Assembly: GCF_001624695.1 (NCBI RefSeq)
Contig: NZ_JSEP01000001.1
Location: 63,286 to 127,285, forward strand
Source of the DNA: Labrenzia sp. OB1
Lineage (GTDB): Bacteria > Pseudomonadota > Alphaproteobacteria > Rhizobiales > Stappiaceae
Length of the DNA stretch: 64,000 nucleotides
Direction: 5' to 3'
Positions within the stretch are counted from its first letter, which is position 1, and every line of letters begins with the position of its first letter. This document shows, one piece after another, positions 31,818 through 40,312 of the stretch. A program made the position numbers and the translations under genes. The notes below the pieces were generated by a model. It saw only the letters and a program-made list of their open reading frames with translations. It was not told the DNA's origin and made no database searches.

Positions 31818-33880
31818 GCAAGATGATCGGAGTCGATGTCGGCGGCACCTTTACCGACGTTTTCCTGCTCGACGAAACCACCGGCGCCGCCCGGGTCGCC
31901 AAAGTCCCGACCACGCGGCCGGACCAGTCCGGCGGATTTCTGGAAGGCATCGGCCGACAGGTCACCGATCTGGCGGATGTCGGCGCGGTGGTTCACGGAA
32001 CGACGGCCGGAACGAATGCCCTTCTGGAACGCAAAGGCGCGAAGATCGGCGTGATCACCACCGAAGGTCTCAGGGACGTCCTCGAAATGCGCCGCCGCGA
32101 CCGGCCGAGAACCTGGGGCTTGCGCGGCAATTTCGAACCGGTCGTATCCCGCGATCTTCGGCTGGAGGTTCCCGAACGGACCCTTGCCGACGGCACGATC
32201 CGCACCCCGGTCGATCTTGAGGCCGTACGTGCCACCGCAACCGAGCTTCTGGACAAGGGCTGCGAGGCGGTCGCGGTCCTGTTCGCCAACGCCTACGCAA
32301 ACCCGGAAAACGAGGCCCGCGCGGTCGCGGCCGTGCGGGATCTGTGGCCGAACCCGCATGTGTCCTGCTCCTCCGAAATCCTGCCGGAAATCCGGGAATA
32401 CGAGCGTTTCTCGACCACGGCGCTGAATGCCTACCTTCAGCCGGAAGTGAGCGGTTATCTGGACCGTCTGGACACTGCCCTGCGCAAGGGCGGTTTTGCC
32501 GGCGAGTTCATGATCGTCCAGTCCAACGGCGGGGTGATGGACACGGCCACGGCCTGCCGCCTGCCGGTCCGCACCGCTCTCAGCGGTCCCGCGGCAGGTG
32601 TGATCGCAGCCGGCTACATCGCCCAGACGGCAGGCTTTCCGGATGTGATCACCGGGGATATGGGTGGAACCAGCTTCGACGTTTCCCTGATTGCCGGTGG
32701 CAACAGCGTCCTCAGCCCGCAGACATCGATCGACTTCGGCATGGTGGTGCGCACGCCCATGATCGAGATCACCACGATCGGTGCGGGTGGTGGCTCCATT
32801 GCCTGGGTCGACAAGGGCGGTCTCCTGAACATCGGGCCGGAAAGTGCCGGCTCGACACCCGGCCCGGTCGCCTACGGCCAGGGCAACACCCGTCCCACCG
32901 TGACCGACGCCAATGTCGTCCTCGGCCGCATCGATCCGGATCGCCCGATCGGCGGCAAGCTCGACCGGCTCGATGTGGAAGCCGCTGCGAAAGCCATTGA
33001 CGAACATGTCGGCAAGCCGCTGGGACTGGGCACCCTGGAAGCCGCTGAAGCCATCCTGACGGTCGCCAATTCCCGCATGGCCGGAGCGATCCGGCTGGTC
33101 AGCATCGAGCGCGGTTTCGATCCGAAGCGGTTCGCCTTCATGCCCTTCGGCGGTGGCGGGGCCCTTCATGCGGGCGCCATGCTCAACGAGGTCGGTATCG
33201 GCCGGGCCATCGTACCGCGCTATCCCGGCGTCACGAGCGCTCTGGGCTGCGTCATCGCGGACATGCGTCAGGATTTCGTCCAGACGGTGAATACGCTGAT
33301 CTCGGCGGTCGACCCGGCATCGCTGACCGAAATCATACAGCGCCATGTGGACGACGGCATGGCCCTGCTGGACGCCGCAGGAACCAAATTCGAAGCACGG
33401 GAAACCGTGTTCGAACTCGACATGGCATATGTCGGCCAGACCCACACCGTGGCCGTCCCGCTGCCAGTCGCAATCCGGAATGGCAAGGTCGTCACCCCGT
33501 CAAGGAAAGAGATCGAAAGCGCATTCGACACCGCTTATCACGGCACCTACGGTCGGCTTTTGCCCGATGGGGTTCGCCGCCTCATGAACCTTCGCAGTTC
33601 GGTCATCGGGCGGCGTCCGAAATTCGATCTGGCCACATTGGCCCCAACTACCGGCGGAGACGCGGAAGAGACTTGCACCGGCACCCGCCGCGTTCATTTC
33701 GGTGACACATGGCACGACACGAAGATCTACGACCGGCTTGCCCTGCCCGTCGGTGAATGTATCGACGGGCCCGCAATTCTGGTACAGCCGGATACCACCG
33801 TGCTCATCGAACCGGGTCTGACTGGCCGTGTCGATGACTACGGCAACACCATCATCACCCGTGTGGAGGAGAGCGCATGA
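31814..33880 (+). CDS. hyuA: Hydantoinase A / oxoprolinase-family subunit (ATP-binding)
   Basis: This 688-residue partner of HyuB carries the ASKHA-type phosphate loop IGVDVGGTFTDVFLLDE at the N-terminus, the VVHGTTAGTNALLERKGAKI segment, SGPAAGVIAAGYIAQ, GDMGGTSFDVSLI, and GGGGALHAGAMLNEVGI with the following alternating nucleotide-binding motifs. Members spend ATP to open five-membered cyclic amides or to carboxylate ketones. The gene lacks the third (gamma) subunit of acetone carboxylase, which favours the hydantoinase/oxoprolinase type. It overlaps the downstream hydrolase-fold gene (ATGA). Confidence 0.9.
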   Translation: MSKMIGVDVGGTFTDVFLLDETTGAARVAKVPTTRPDQSGGFLEGIGRQVTDLADVGAVVHGTTAGTNALLERKGAKIGVITTEGLRDVLEMRRRDRPRTWGLRGNFEPVVSRDLRLEVPERTLADGTIRTPVDLEAVRATATELLDKGCEAVAVLFANAYANPENEARAVAAVRDLWPNPHVSCSSEILPEIREYERFSTTALNAYLQPEVSGYLDRLDTALRKGGFAGEFMIVQSNGGVMDTATACRLPVRTALSGPAAGVIAAGYIAQTAGFPDVITGDMGGTSFDVSLIAGGNSVLSPQTSIDFGMVVRTPMIEITTIGAGGGSIAWVDKGGLLNIGPESAGSTPGPVAYGQGNTRPTVTDANVVLGRIDPDRPIGGKLDRLDVEAAAKAIDEHVGKPLGLGTLEAAEAILTVANSRMAGAIRLVSIERGFDPKRFAFMPFGGGGALHAGAMLNEVGIGRAIVPRYPGVTSALGCVIADMRQDFVQTVNTLISAVDPASLTEIIQRHVDDGMALLDAAGTKFEARETVFELDMAYVGQTHTVAVPLPVAIRNGKVVTPSRKEIESAFDTAYHGTYGRLLPDGVRRLMNLRSSVIGRRPKFDLATLAPTTGGDAEETCTGTRRVHFGDTWHDTKIYDRLALPVGECIDGPAILVQPDTTVLIEPGLTGRVDDYGNTIITRVEESA

Positions 33881-34482
33881 CAGAGACCCTCAATCCCTCC
33901 CGGACCGCTCTGCTGACCATCGATCTGCAGAACGATTTCCTGCATCCCGAAGGGGCCTATGGCCGCGCCGGACAGACCGCAGAGAGCATCACCGCCCTGC
34001 CCGCCCGGGTCCGCCCCGTCGTGGATGCCCTGAGGGCGCGCGAAGGAACCTTTGTCTCCGCGCAGTTCACCCTTGTGCCCGGACCCGGCGGCGAACCGTT
34101 GATCGCGCCGCACCTGAAGAAACTGCGCCCTTTCCTCGGCAAAGGCGACTTCGCTCCTGGAGCGTTCGGCCACTCCCTGGTGGATGCCCTGGTACCGGCC
34201 GACTATGTGGTCGAAAAGGTGGCCTATTCGGCCTTCTACCAGACGCGTCTGGAATATATCCTGAGAGCACTTGGGATCGACACGCTGATCATCGGCGGGA
34301 TCGTCACCAACGGAGGGGTCGCGTCGACCGTCCGCGATGCGCATCTTCGCAACATTCACACAATCCTCCTAAGCGATGGATGCGCGGCCTTCAGGCAGGA
34401 AGTCCATGAGGCAACGCTTGTGTCCCTCGGGTCCGTCACCGACGTCATGACCTGCGCCCAGGCAGTGGAGATGCTCTCATGA
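33877..34482 (+). CDS. Isochorismatase-fold protein lacking the catalytic cysteine
   Basis: This 201-residue cysteine-hydrolase-superfamily protein has the usual acidic motif (LLTIDLQNDFLHPEG), the Lys in ADYVVEKVAYSAFYQT and the cis-peptide/nucleophile loop. That loop reads GIVTNGGVASTVRDA: the position normally held by the nucleophile in TN-x-C-V is Gly147 (34315-34317). Amidases of this fold (N-carbamoylsarcosine amidase, nicotinamidase, RutB) need that Cys, whereas isochorismatase proper has Gly there and works without it. The protein is thus a non-amidase hydrolase, or it acts as a binding or scaffold subunit. It follows hyuBA, where an N-carbamoyl amidase would be expected, so the replacement is notable. 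Confidence 0.8.
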   Translation: MTETLNPSRTALLTIDLQNDFLHPEGAYGRAGQTAESITALPARVRPVVDALRAREGTFVSAQFTLVPGPGGEPLIAPHLKKLRPFLGKGDFAPGAFGHSLVDALVPADYVVEKVAYSAFYQTRLEYILRALGIDTLIIGGIVTNGGVASTVRDAHLRNIHTILLSDGCAAFRQEVHEATLVSLGSVTDVMTCAQAVEMLS

Positions 34483-35345
34483 GTCTCAAACGCCGACTTC
34501 ACCAGGACCGGATCCTGACCGCCCCCGGTGTCTACGACGGGCTGACCGCCGCGATAGCCGCGGAAGCCGGCTTCGAGGCACTCTACCTGTCTGGCGCAGC
34601 GGTCGCCTACACCCGCCTGGGCCGGCCGGACATCGGTCTGACCTCCGTCACGGAAATGGCCGACACGATGGCCCTGATCCGCGACCGGGTCGACCTGCCG
34701 GTCATCATCGATGCCGATACCGGGTTCGGCAATGCGCTGAACGCGCAGCGCACCATGCGCCTTTATGAACGCGCCGGTGCCAACGCACTCCAGATCGAGG
34801 ATCAGACTTCTCCCAAGAGATGCGGGCACCTGGCGGACAAGTCCCTGATCTCCACGGAAGAAATGGCCGGAAAAATCGCGGCCATGGCCGATGCGCGCGC
34901 CAGCGAGGAAACCCTGATCATTGCCCGTACCGACGCAATCGCGGTCGAAGGCTTCGAGGCAGCGATCGAACGGGCCGAACGCTACGTGGAGGCAGGAGCC
35001 GATGCGCTCTTCATCGAGGCACCGCGATCAGGCGCGGAACTGGAGCAAGTCGCCGCCCGTTTCGCAAAGCGGATACCCCTTCTTGCCAACATGGTCGAAG
35101 GCGGCAGCACGCCGATCTCGTCCGCTCAGGACCTTGAGGCTGCCGGCTTTTCGATCGTCATCTTCCCCGGAGGGATCGTCAGGGCCCTGGCGCGCACCGC
35201 AGTCGCCTACTACGAGAGCCTGCACCAGCATGGCTCCAACCGCCCGTTCTCCGACCGGATGTTCGATTTTGCAGGTTTGAACGGTCTCATCGGTACGGAC
35301 AAAATGCTGGAGACAGGCAAGCGCTATGACGGCTCCGGAGACTGA
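34479..35345 (+). CDS. Isocitrate-lyase/PEP-mutase-family C-C lyase
   Basis: This 288-residue TIM-barrel enzyme is of the 2-methylisocitrate lyase / 2,3-dimethylmalate lyase / oxaloacetate hydrolase family. Metal and substrate motifs are present: GAAVAYTRLGRPDIGL, VIIDADTGFGN, QIEDQTSPKRCGHL with the catalytic Cys of the K-x-CGH lyase motif, and IIARTDA. The Cys loop argues for C-C bond cleavage rather than phosphonate chemistry. A 2-hydroxy-dicarboxylate would be split into pyruvate or glyoxylate plus a second acid. The LeuCD-type hydratase encoded divergently would make such a substrate. It overlaps its neighbours on both sides. Confidence 0.85.
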   Translation: MSLKRRLHQDRILTAPGVYDGLTAAIAAEAGFEALYLSGAAVAYTRLGRPDIGLTSVTEMADTMALIRDRVDLPVIIDADTGFGNALNAQRTMRLYERAGANALQIEDQTSPKRCGHLADKSLISTEEMAGKIAAMADARASEETLIIARTDAIAVEGFEAAIERAERYVEAGADALFIEAPRSGAELEQVAARFAKRIPLLANMVEGGSTPISSAQDLEAAGFSIVIFPGGIVRALARTAVAYYESLHQHGSNRPFSDRMFDFAGLNGLIGTDKMLETGKRYDGSGD

Positions 35346-36723
35346 GCCCGCCGTCCTGCCGCCGCAGGAAACGGACTTCGATGTCGAAACACTGATCATC
35401 GGCGCCGGAGCCTGCGGCATGGTCGCGGCCCTTGCTGCCCGAGAGGCCGGTCAGGAGGTTCTGGTTCTGGAAGCCGACGCGGCCGCCTCCGGCTCCACCG
35501 CGCTTTCCGCCGGCCTGATTCCGGCCGCCGGCACACGCTTTCAAGCAGACGCCGGCATTGGCGACACGCCGGAACATTTCGCTGAGGACATTCAGGCCAA
35601 GGCCAAGGGCGAGAACGATCAGGCGCTTGTCGATGCACTGGCGCAAGGGTCGGCCCCTGCAATAGAGTGGCTGGCGGAGCAATACGGCCTGCCCTTTTCC
35701 GTCGTCTCCGATTTTGACTATCCGGGCCATTCCCGCCGCCGCATGCACGGCCTGCCGACCCGGTCCGGTCAGGAACTCGTGGACCGTTTGCGCAGCGCCT
35801 GCGAAAGCCGGGAGATAGACATCATCTGCAAGCGGCGCGTCAGGACACTTTTTGCCGACGGCCGCCGGATCACCGGCGTCATCGCGACACGCGGCGATGG
35901 CGGCCAGGAGCGCATCGGCTGCAGGCGCCTGATCCTTGCCTGCAACGGCTTCGGCGGCAACCGCAAGCTCGTGCGTGAGCACATGCCCGACATCGCCGAC
36001 GCGCTCTGGTTCGGCCACGAAGGCAACCGGGGCGAGGTTCTGGGCTGGGCCTCGCAACTGGGCGCGGCCACCCGGCATCTCGGCGCCTACCAGGGACATG
36101 GCAATGTCGCCCATCCGAACGGTATCCTGATCACCTGGGCCGTGATCACCGCGGGCGGTGTTCAGGTCAACATCAACGCACGGCGATTCTGGAACGAGAG
36201 CCTGGGATATTCCGAAGCCGCGCGCCGGGTGCTGTCACAGTCCGGCGGCCTTGCCTGGACGATCTTCGATGGCCGCATCGCCGACATCGCCCGCCAGTTC
36301 GCCGATTTCAAGAACGCCGAAGCCCAGGGAGCCATAAGGCAGGACGCGACAATCGCCGAACTGGCCCGGGCTTGCGGCCTCGATCCCGACGTGCTGGAGG
36401 CCACGCTAACCTCTCTGCCAAAAGAGGGCCAAGACAAATTCGGCCGCCACTTCACCGGCCCAACACTGACACCGCCCTATTGCGCTGTGAAGGTCACCGG
36501 AGCCCTGTTCCACACCCAGGGCGGACTGGACGTCGCTCCCGACGGACAGGTACGCGGCACGGACGGCACACTGTTTCCGAACCTTTATGCAGCCGGCGGC
36601 GCGGCCAGCGGCGTATCGGGCAGCGCCGACAGCGGCTACCTCTCCGGCAATGGCCTCCTCAGCGCAATTGTTCTGGGACGTGCTGCGGGCGCAAGTCAGG
36701 TGTCTGTTCAATTTGAGCGTTAA
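35326..36723 (+). CDS. FAD-dependent oxidoreductase (fumarate-reductase/KstD-like flavoprotein)
   Basis: This 465-residue flavoprotein has an N-terminal GxGxxG dinucleotide fold (TLIIGAGACGMVAALAAREA, about residues 22-41), a GSTALSAGLIPAAG loop contacting FAD and the C-terminal FAD motif NLYAAGGAASGVSGSADSGY. It belongs to the family of succinate/fumarate reductase flavoproteins, urocanate reductase and 3-ketosteroid dehydrogenase. Those enzymes add or remove hydrogen next to a carbonyl or carboxylate. No signal peptide or heme/FMN domain is attached, so it is a soluble cytoplasmic form. The start overlaps the lyase gene by 20 bases, making it the last gene of the hyu operon. Confidence 0.85.
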   Translation: MTAPETEPAVLPPQETDFDVETLIIGAGACGMVAALAAREAGQEVLVLEADAAASGSTALSAGLIPAAGTRFQADAGIGDTPEHFAEDIQAKAKGENDQALVDALAQGSAPAIEWLAEQYGLPFSVVSDFDYPGHSRRRMHGLPTRSGQELVDRLRSACESREIDIICKRRVRTLFADGRRITGVIATRGDGGQERIGCRRLILACNGFGGNRKLVREHMPDIADALWFGHEGNRGEVLGWASQLGAATRHLGAYQGHGNVAHPNGILITWAVITAGGVQVNINARRFWNESLGYSEAARRVLSQSGGLAWTIFDGRIADIARQFADFKNAEAQGAIRQDATIAELARACGLDPDVLEATLTSLPKEGQDKFGRHFTGPTLTPPYCAVKVTGALFHTQGGLDVAPDGQVRGTDGTLFPNLYAAGGAASGVSGSADSGYLSGNGLLSAIVLGRAAGASQVSVQFER

Positions 36724-36756
36724 AGGATCCGGTAGATCCGGAAGATTGCAAACATA

Positions 36757-36780
36757 GGTAACTTTTCCTTGATTGTTACC
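36757..36780. promoter_or_regulatory. Inverted repeat upstream of the fatty-acid-hydroxylase gene
   Basis: GGTAAC (36757-36762) and GTTACC (36775-36780) form a perfect six-base inverted repeat with a 12-base A/T-rich spacer, 47 bp before the ATG at 36827. It could be an operator or a weak hairpin at the start of a new transcription unit. Confidence 0.35.
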
Positions 36781-36826
36781 AACGATAATTGCCCGGTTCC
36801 TGTCATCGGCGTCCGGACCCGGTCCT

Positions 36827-37813
36827 ATGAATGTCATCGAACTAACGTACAATTACGTCGTGACGGCTTTCACCAGTCTGCTGAGCACATTCGTCACGCC
36901 GAGCAGCTTTCTCAGTGCCGGACCGCTGATTGTTGCTTTTCTGATCGCGTTTGCCGTTGTTTACGTGCGTATGGCCTTGCGGGCGGGCAACTGGCTCGTG
37001 AACCCTGTGAAAATGCTGCGGATGCTGTTCCCGAAACGGATCTTTTTCCACCATTCGGCCCGGATGGATTACCTTGTTCTTCTGATCAACAACGGATTTT
37101 TGTTCTTCCTGACTCTATCGCTGGTGCTGACGCCGGCTTTCATAGCGGAAACAATATTCTGGGCGGGAAATGAATTCGGCGGAATATCGGCGACGGGTGA
37201 GACAACCTTGGCGCACCGGATCGCCTTCACGATAGTCCTGGTCCTCGCCTGGGACTTCGGTGCGACCTACGCCCACTATCTGAAACACAAGGTTCCGCTG
37301 TTGTGGGAGTTTCACAAGGTCCATCACAGCGCGGAAGTCATGACCCCCGTCACCGCTCTGCGCCGTCACCCGGTCGACATGCTCGTCGGCAGTCTGGTGA
37401 CGACCCTGTCGCTTGGCGTTGCCACGGGGCTCTGGTTCGTGACCGTAGGAAAGGGAACCGAGGCCATCACGATTTTCGGTGCCTGGGCAGGCATCTATGT
37501 CTGGCGGCTGCTCGGTTACAATTTGCGCCATTCGCACATCTGGATTTCCTACGGCGATTTCTGGAACAGGGTATTCATCTCGCCGGCACAGCACCAGATT
37601 CATCACAGCACCGAAGAGATGCATTACGACAAGAATTTCGGGCACATTTTTTCATTTTGGGACGCCATGTTCGGGACGCTCTATCTGCCGAGGCACGAAG
37701 AGCGCGTCCGCTTCGGCATCGATGAGGATGAAATGGAGGACTTCCGTTCCCTGGGCGGCGTCTACCTGTCTCCGATCCGCAAGTCGCTGACCTATTTCAG
37801 TTCAAACCGGTAA
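36827..37813 (+). CDS. Sterol-desaturase/fatty-acid-hydroxylase-family membrane di-iron enzyme
   Basis: This 328-residue inner-membrane oxygenase has four or five hydrophobic helices and the family histidine clusters: HYLKHK, FHKVHHS, and HQIHHS, plus RHSHIW, which bind a di-iron centre. Such enzymes hydroxylate or desaturate lipids or other hydrophobic chains with O2. ATG 36827 is chosen; an upstream TTG (36773) only adds non-conserved residues. It precedes an O-acyltransferase pair by about 20 bp and may be co-transcribed, so the three could modify one envelope lipid or glycan. The substrate is unknown. Confidence 0.85.
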   Translation: MNVIELTYNYVVTAFTSLLSTFVTPSSFLSAGPLIVAFLIAFAVVYVRMALRAGNWLVNPVKMLRMLFPKRIFFHHSARMDYLVLLINNGFLFFLTLSLVLTPAFIAETIFWAGNEFGGISATGETTLAHRIAFTIVLVLAWDFGATYAHYLKHKVPLLWEFHKVHHSAEVMTPVTALRRHPVDMLVGSLVTTLSLGVATGLWFVTVGKGTEAITIFGAWAGIYVWRLLGYNLRHSHIWISYGDFWNRVFISPAQHQIHHSTEEMHYDKNFGHIFSFWDAMFGTLYLPRHEERVRFGIDEDEMEDFRSLGGVYLSPIRKSLTYFSSNR

Positions 37814-37834
37814 CAGCCGGATGTCGGGTCCCCC

Positions 37835-39259
37835 TTGCTATTCAGCTCTCTAACCTTTCTGGCAGGTTTCCTTCCGATCGTGCTCGCCGGGACGTTCCTG
37901 TTGCGCCGCTTCGCGGGCACAGGCACGGTATTGCTGTTCCTGCTGGTCTCGTCACTTGTTTTCTATTCCTGGATGTTCCCGGCATATCTTTTTCTGCTGA
38001 CCGGGTCGGTCCTGGCGAACTACCTGCTTGCCCGCAAGCTGTCCACGCGCCCGGGCAAGCCCCTCCTGTGGTTAGGCATCGGCTTGAATCTCGGTTTGCT
38101 CGGCTGGTTCAAATACGCTCTTTTCTTCACGGAAACGCTGGCTGTCCTGACAGGCCATCCCTTCAACCTTCCGGATATCCTGCTACCGCTTGCCATTTCC
38201 TTTTTCACATTCCAGCAGATCGCTTATCTGGTTGACGTGTTCCAGGGGAAGACCCGTCCGGGAAATGTGCTGGAATACGCCTTCTTCATCTGCTTTTTCC
38301 CGCAGCTTATCGCCGGACCGATTGTCCATCACAAGCAGATCATTCCACAACTGCAATTGCCTGCGTTCGCACGGTTCCACAGCCAGGACCTTCTTGCGGG
38401 CATGCTTCTGTTCGCGCTGGGTCTGGCAAAGAAAGTGTTACTGGCCGATTCCTTCCGTCATGGTGCGGATCGTCTTTTCGACGTCGACGCTCTGGGGCTC
38501 GAACCCAGTCTCGCCGAGGCCTGGCTGGGCATGGTCTGCTACAGTTTCCAGATATACTTCGACTTCTCCGGCTATTCGGACATGGCTGTCGGACTGGGAA
38601 GGATGTTCGGGATACGCCTTCCGATAAACTTCTTCTCACCTTACAAGGCGAGCAGCATCATCGACTTCTGGCGGCGCTGGAATATTACCCTGTCGCAGTT
38701 CCTCAGGGACTATCTCTATATTCCGCTCGGCGGAAACCGACACGGCCGCGTGATGCGATACGTCAATCTGTTCATCGTGATGCTGCTGGGAGGTCTCTGG
38801 CATGGCGGTAGCTGGACATTCGTCGTCTGGGGCGGCTTGCATGGCCTTTATCTTTGCGTGAATCATGCATGGCGCAACTATACGAGGCTGCCTCTACCGC
38901 ACCCGGTCGCGGTATCGGTGACCTTTCTTGCTGTCCTGATTGCCTGGGTCTTCTTTCGCGCCGACAGTTTCTCCAGCGCCTCCAACATCCTTGCGGTCAT
39001 GAGCGGTTTCGGAACGGTGCCTGCGATAAGCTTTTCCGTTTTCAGGGACTTCTTCTGGATAGTGCCTTATTTGCTGGCCGGCTTTGCCGTCGTCTGGTTC
39101 GTGCCCAATTCGATTGAACTCGTCTCCAGACTGGAGGGGAACCGGATGACCTGGCTGCAGTCCCGGGCATTCACGATTTCGGCAGCAATTCTTGCGATAC
39201 TCTCCGTATTCAGCGTCTTTTCCAAGGGGACATATGAATTCCTCTATTTCCAATTCTGA
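37835..39259 (+). CDS. MBOAT-family O-acyltransferase (AlgI/DltB-like)
   Basis: This 474-residue protein with 10-12 membrane helices starts at TTG 37835, giving the typical opening LLFSSLTFLAGFLPIVLAG; the nearby ATG (37821) is out of frame. Hallmarks of the AlgI type are GPIVHHKQIIPQ, FDFSGYSDMAVGLGRMFG, NFFSPYKASSIIDFWRRWNI and LYIPLGGNRHG, with the catalytic His in GGLWHGGSWTFVVWG. AlgI-like proteins carry acyl groups across the membrane to an outside acceptor such as a polysaccharide. It overlaps a GDSH-type partner gene by 26 bases, the arrangement seen for AlgI with AlgJ/X or DltB with DltD. Confidence 0.92.
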   Translation: MLFSSLTFLAGFLPIVLAGTFLLRRFAGTGTVLLFLLVSSLVFYSWMFPAYLFLLTGSVLANYLLARKLSTRPGKPLLWLGIGLNLGLLGWFKYALFFTETLAVLTGHPFNLPDILLPLAISFFTFQQIAYLVDVFQGKTRPGNVLEYAFFICFFPQLIAGPIVHHKQIIPQLQLPAFARFHSQDLLAGMLLFALGLAKKVLLADSFRHGADRLFDVDALGLEPSLAEAWLGMVCYSFQIYFDFSGYSDMAVGLGRMFGIRLPINFFSPYKASSIIDFWRRWNITLSQFLRDYLYIPLGGNRHGRVMRYVNLFIVMLLGGLWHGGSWTFVVWGGLHGLYLCVNHAWRNYTRLPLPHPVAVSVTFLAVLIAWVFFRADSFSSASNILAVMSGFGTVPAISFSVFRDFFWIVPYLLAGFAVVWFVPNSIELVSRLEGNRMTWLQSRAFTISAAILAILSVFSVFSKGTYEFLYFQF

Positions 39260-40202
39260 TGCCCGTGCGTCTCTGACGGTGTTCTTCACCGTACTCCTTT
39301 CCGGTTTGCTGCTTGCTGTTGCAAGCGAATGGCTGCTGCGCCGGGAAGTTCTGCCGCAAGACGATTTCTCGGCGCATAAACGGCTGTTCCAGAACGCAGA
39401 CCAGCGCGACGCCGCATTCGGTGACAGTCATGTCGCAAGAGGATTGGTTCCGAAATCCGGTGCCGTAAATCTCGCATATCCCTCAGAAGGGATCGCCCAT
39501 ATCGCTCTGAAGGCACGTGCCTACTTCGCTGACAAAACACCCGCCACGGTCCTCCTCCCCGCAGATCCTCATCTGTTTTCGTCCTACCGCCTCGAGAACC
39601 GGCCGCACCCCGATTATCTCGACGAGTTGAACAGCTCTGCCGATCCGCCCTGGGACAAACTGCTCATCCTGGATCCGCGTTACCGCAGCAGGCTGGCCCA
39701 GCTTTGGCTGCGCTATTTGCTATCGGGGGGCGAACTGGTTTCGAAAGTCGAAATCCTTCCGAATGGCGCCATGCTGTCACCTGGAGATCTGTCCGCGCCA
39801 GACAGCGGTTGGCGGGCATACGCAAGTCGCGACCGCGTCAGGTTGCACAGGACCGGCGCAAGCAAGCAGGTCGAAGCGGAAAAGCGGATCTTTAGCCGTT
39901 TGCTGGACGACCTTGCCGAAAAGGGAGCGCGAATCTGCCTCGTCACCTTTCCCCTTTCTCCCGATTACCGGAGCGCCATGAAGGCGACCTATTCAGATCA
40001 GGAACGATCGGACTGGCACGAGAGCCTCGCATTTTTTGACGCCGAGGCCAGGCGCGTGGGCGGACGCTACGTGAACCTGCACGCAGAGGTGCAGGACCGG
40101 GCTCTCTTCCGGGACGTGGACCACCTCAATTCACGAGGCGCTCTTATCTACTCGAAGGAAATCAACCGTCGATGCTCGGAAATCCCGGCGGCAGACTCGT
40201 AA
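39234..40202 (+). CDS. SGNH-like periplasmic partner of the MBOAT acyltransferase
   Basis: This 322-residue protein starts at ATG 39234 (ribosome site AAGGGGA). One N-terminal membrane anchor (LTVFFTVLLSGLLLAVASEW) leads to a periplasmic domain with block I AFGDSHVARGL and a late DVDHLNSRGALIYSKEI carrying the Asp and His of a GDSL/SGNH triad. The Ser of GDSH is the likely nucleophile. The position behind the MBOAT gene fits the AlgJ/DltD role of passing the acyl group to its final acceptor. Overall sequence is not close to AlgJ or DltD, so the acceptor (exopolysaccharide, lipid or other glycan) stays open. Confidence 0.75.
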   Translation: MNSSISNSDARASLTVFFTVLLSGLLLAVASEWLLRREVLPQDDFSAHKRLFQNADQRDAAFGDSHVARGLVPKSGAVNLAYPSEGIAHIALKARAYFADKTPATVLLPADPHLFSSYRLENRPHPDYLDELNSSADPPWDKLLILDPRYRSRLAQLWLRYLLSGGELVSKVEILPNGAMLSPGDLSAPDSGWRAYASRDRVRLHRTGASKQVEAEKRIFSRLLDDLAEKGARICLVTFPLSPDYRSAMKATYSDQERSDWHESLAFFDAEARRVGGRYVNLHAEVQDRALFRDVDHLNSRGALIYSKEINRRCSEIPAADS

Positions 40203-40312
40203 GCCGGAATGAACCATCGCGTTTATACCTGACGCAATTGACGGAAGCCTTGTTGAACATCGGATCGATGCCGTCCTGAGCCTTCACTTCGCCAACCTGA
40301 ACGCAAAGGGCT

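Noticed and set aside
29976-33445. Long minus-strand open frames over hyuB and hyuA (546 and 553 codons)
   Set aside because: Shadows of the well-supported HyuB and HyuA reading frames. The products have His/Arg/Gly-rich composition and no recognisable domain.
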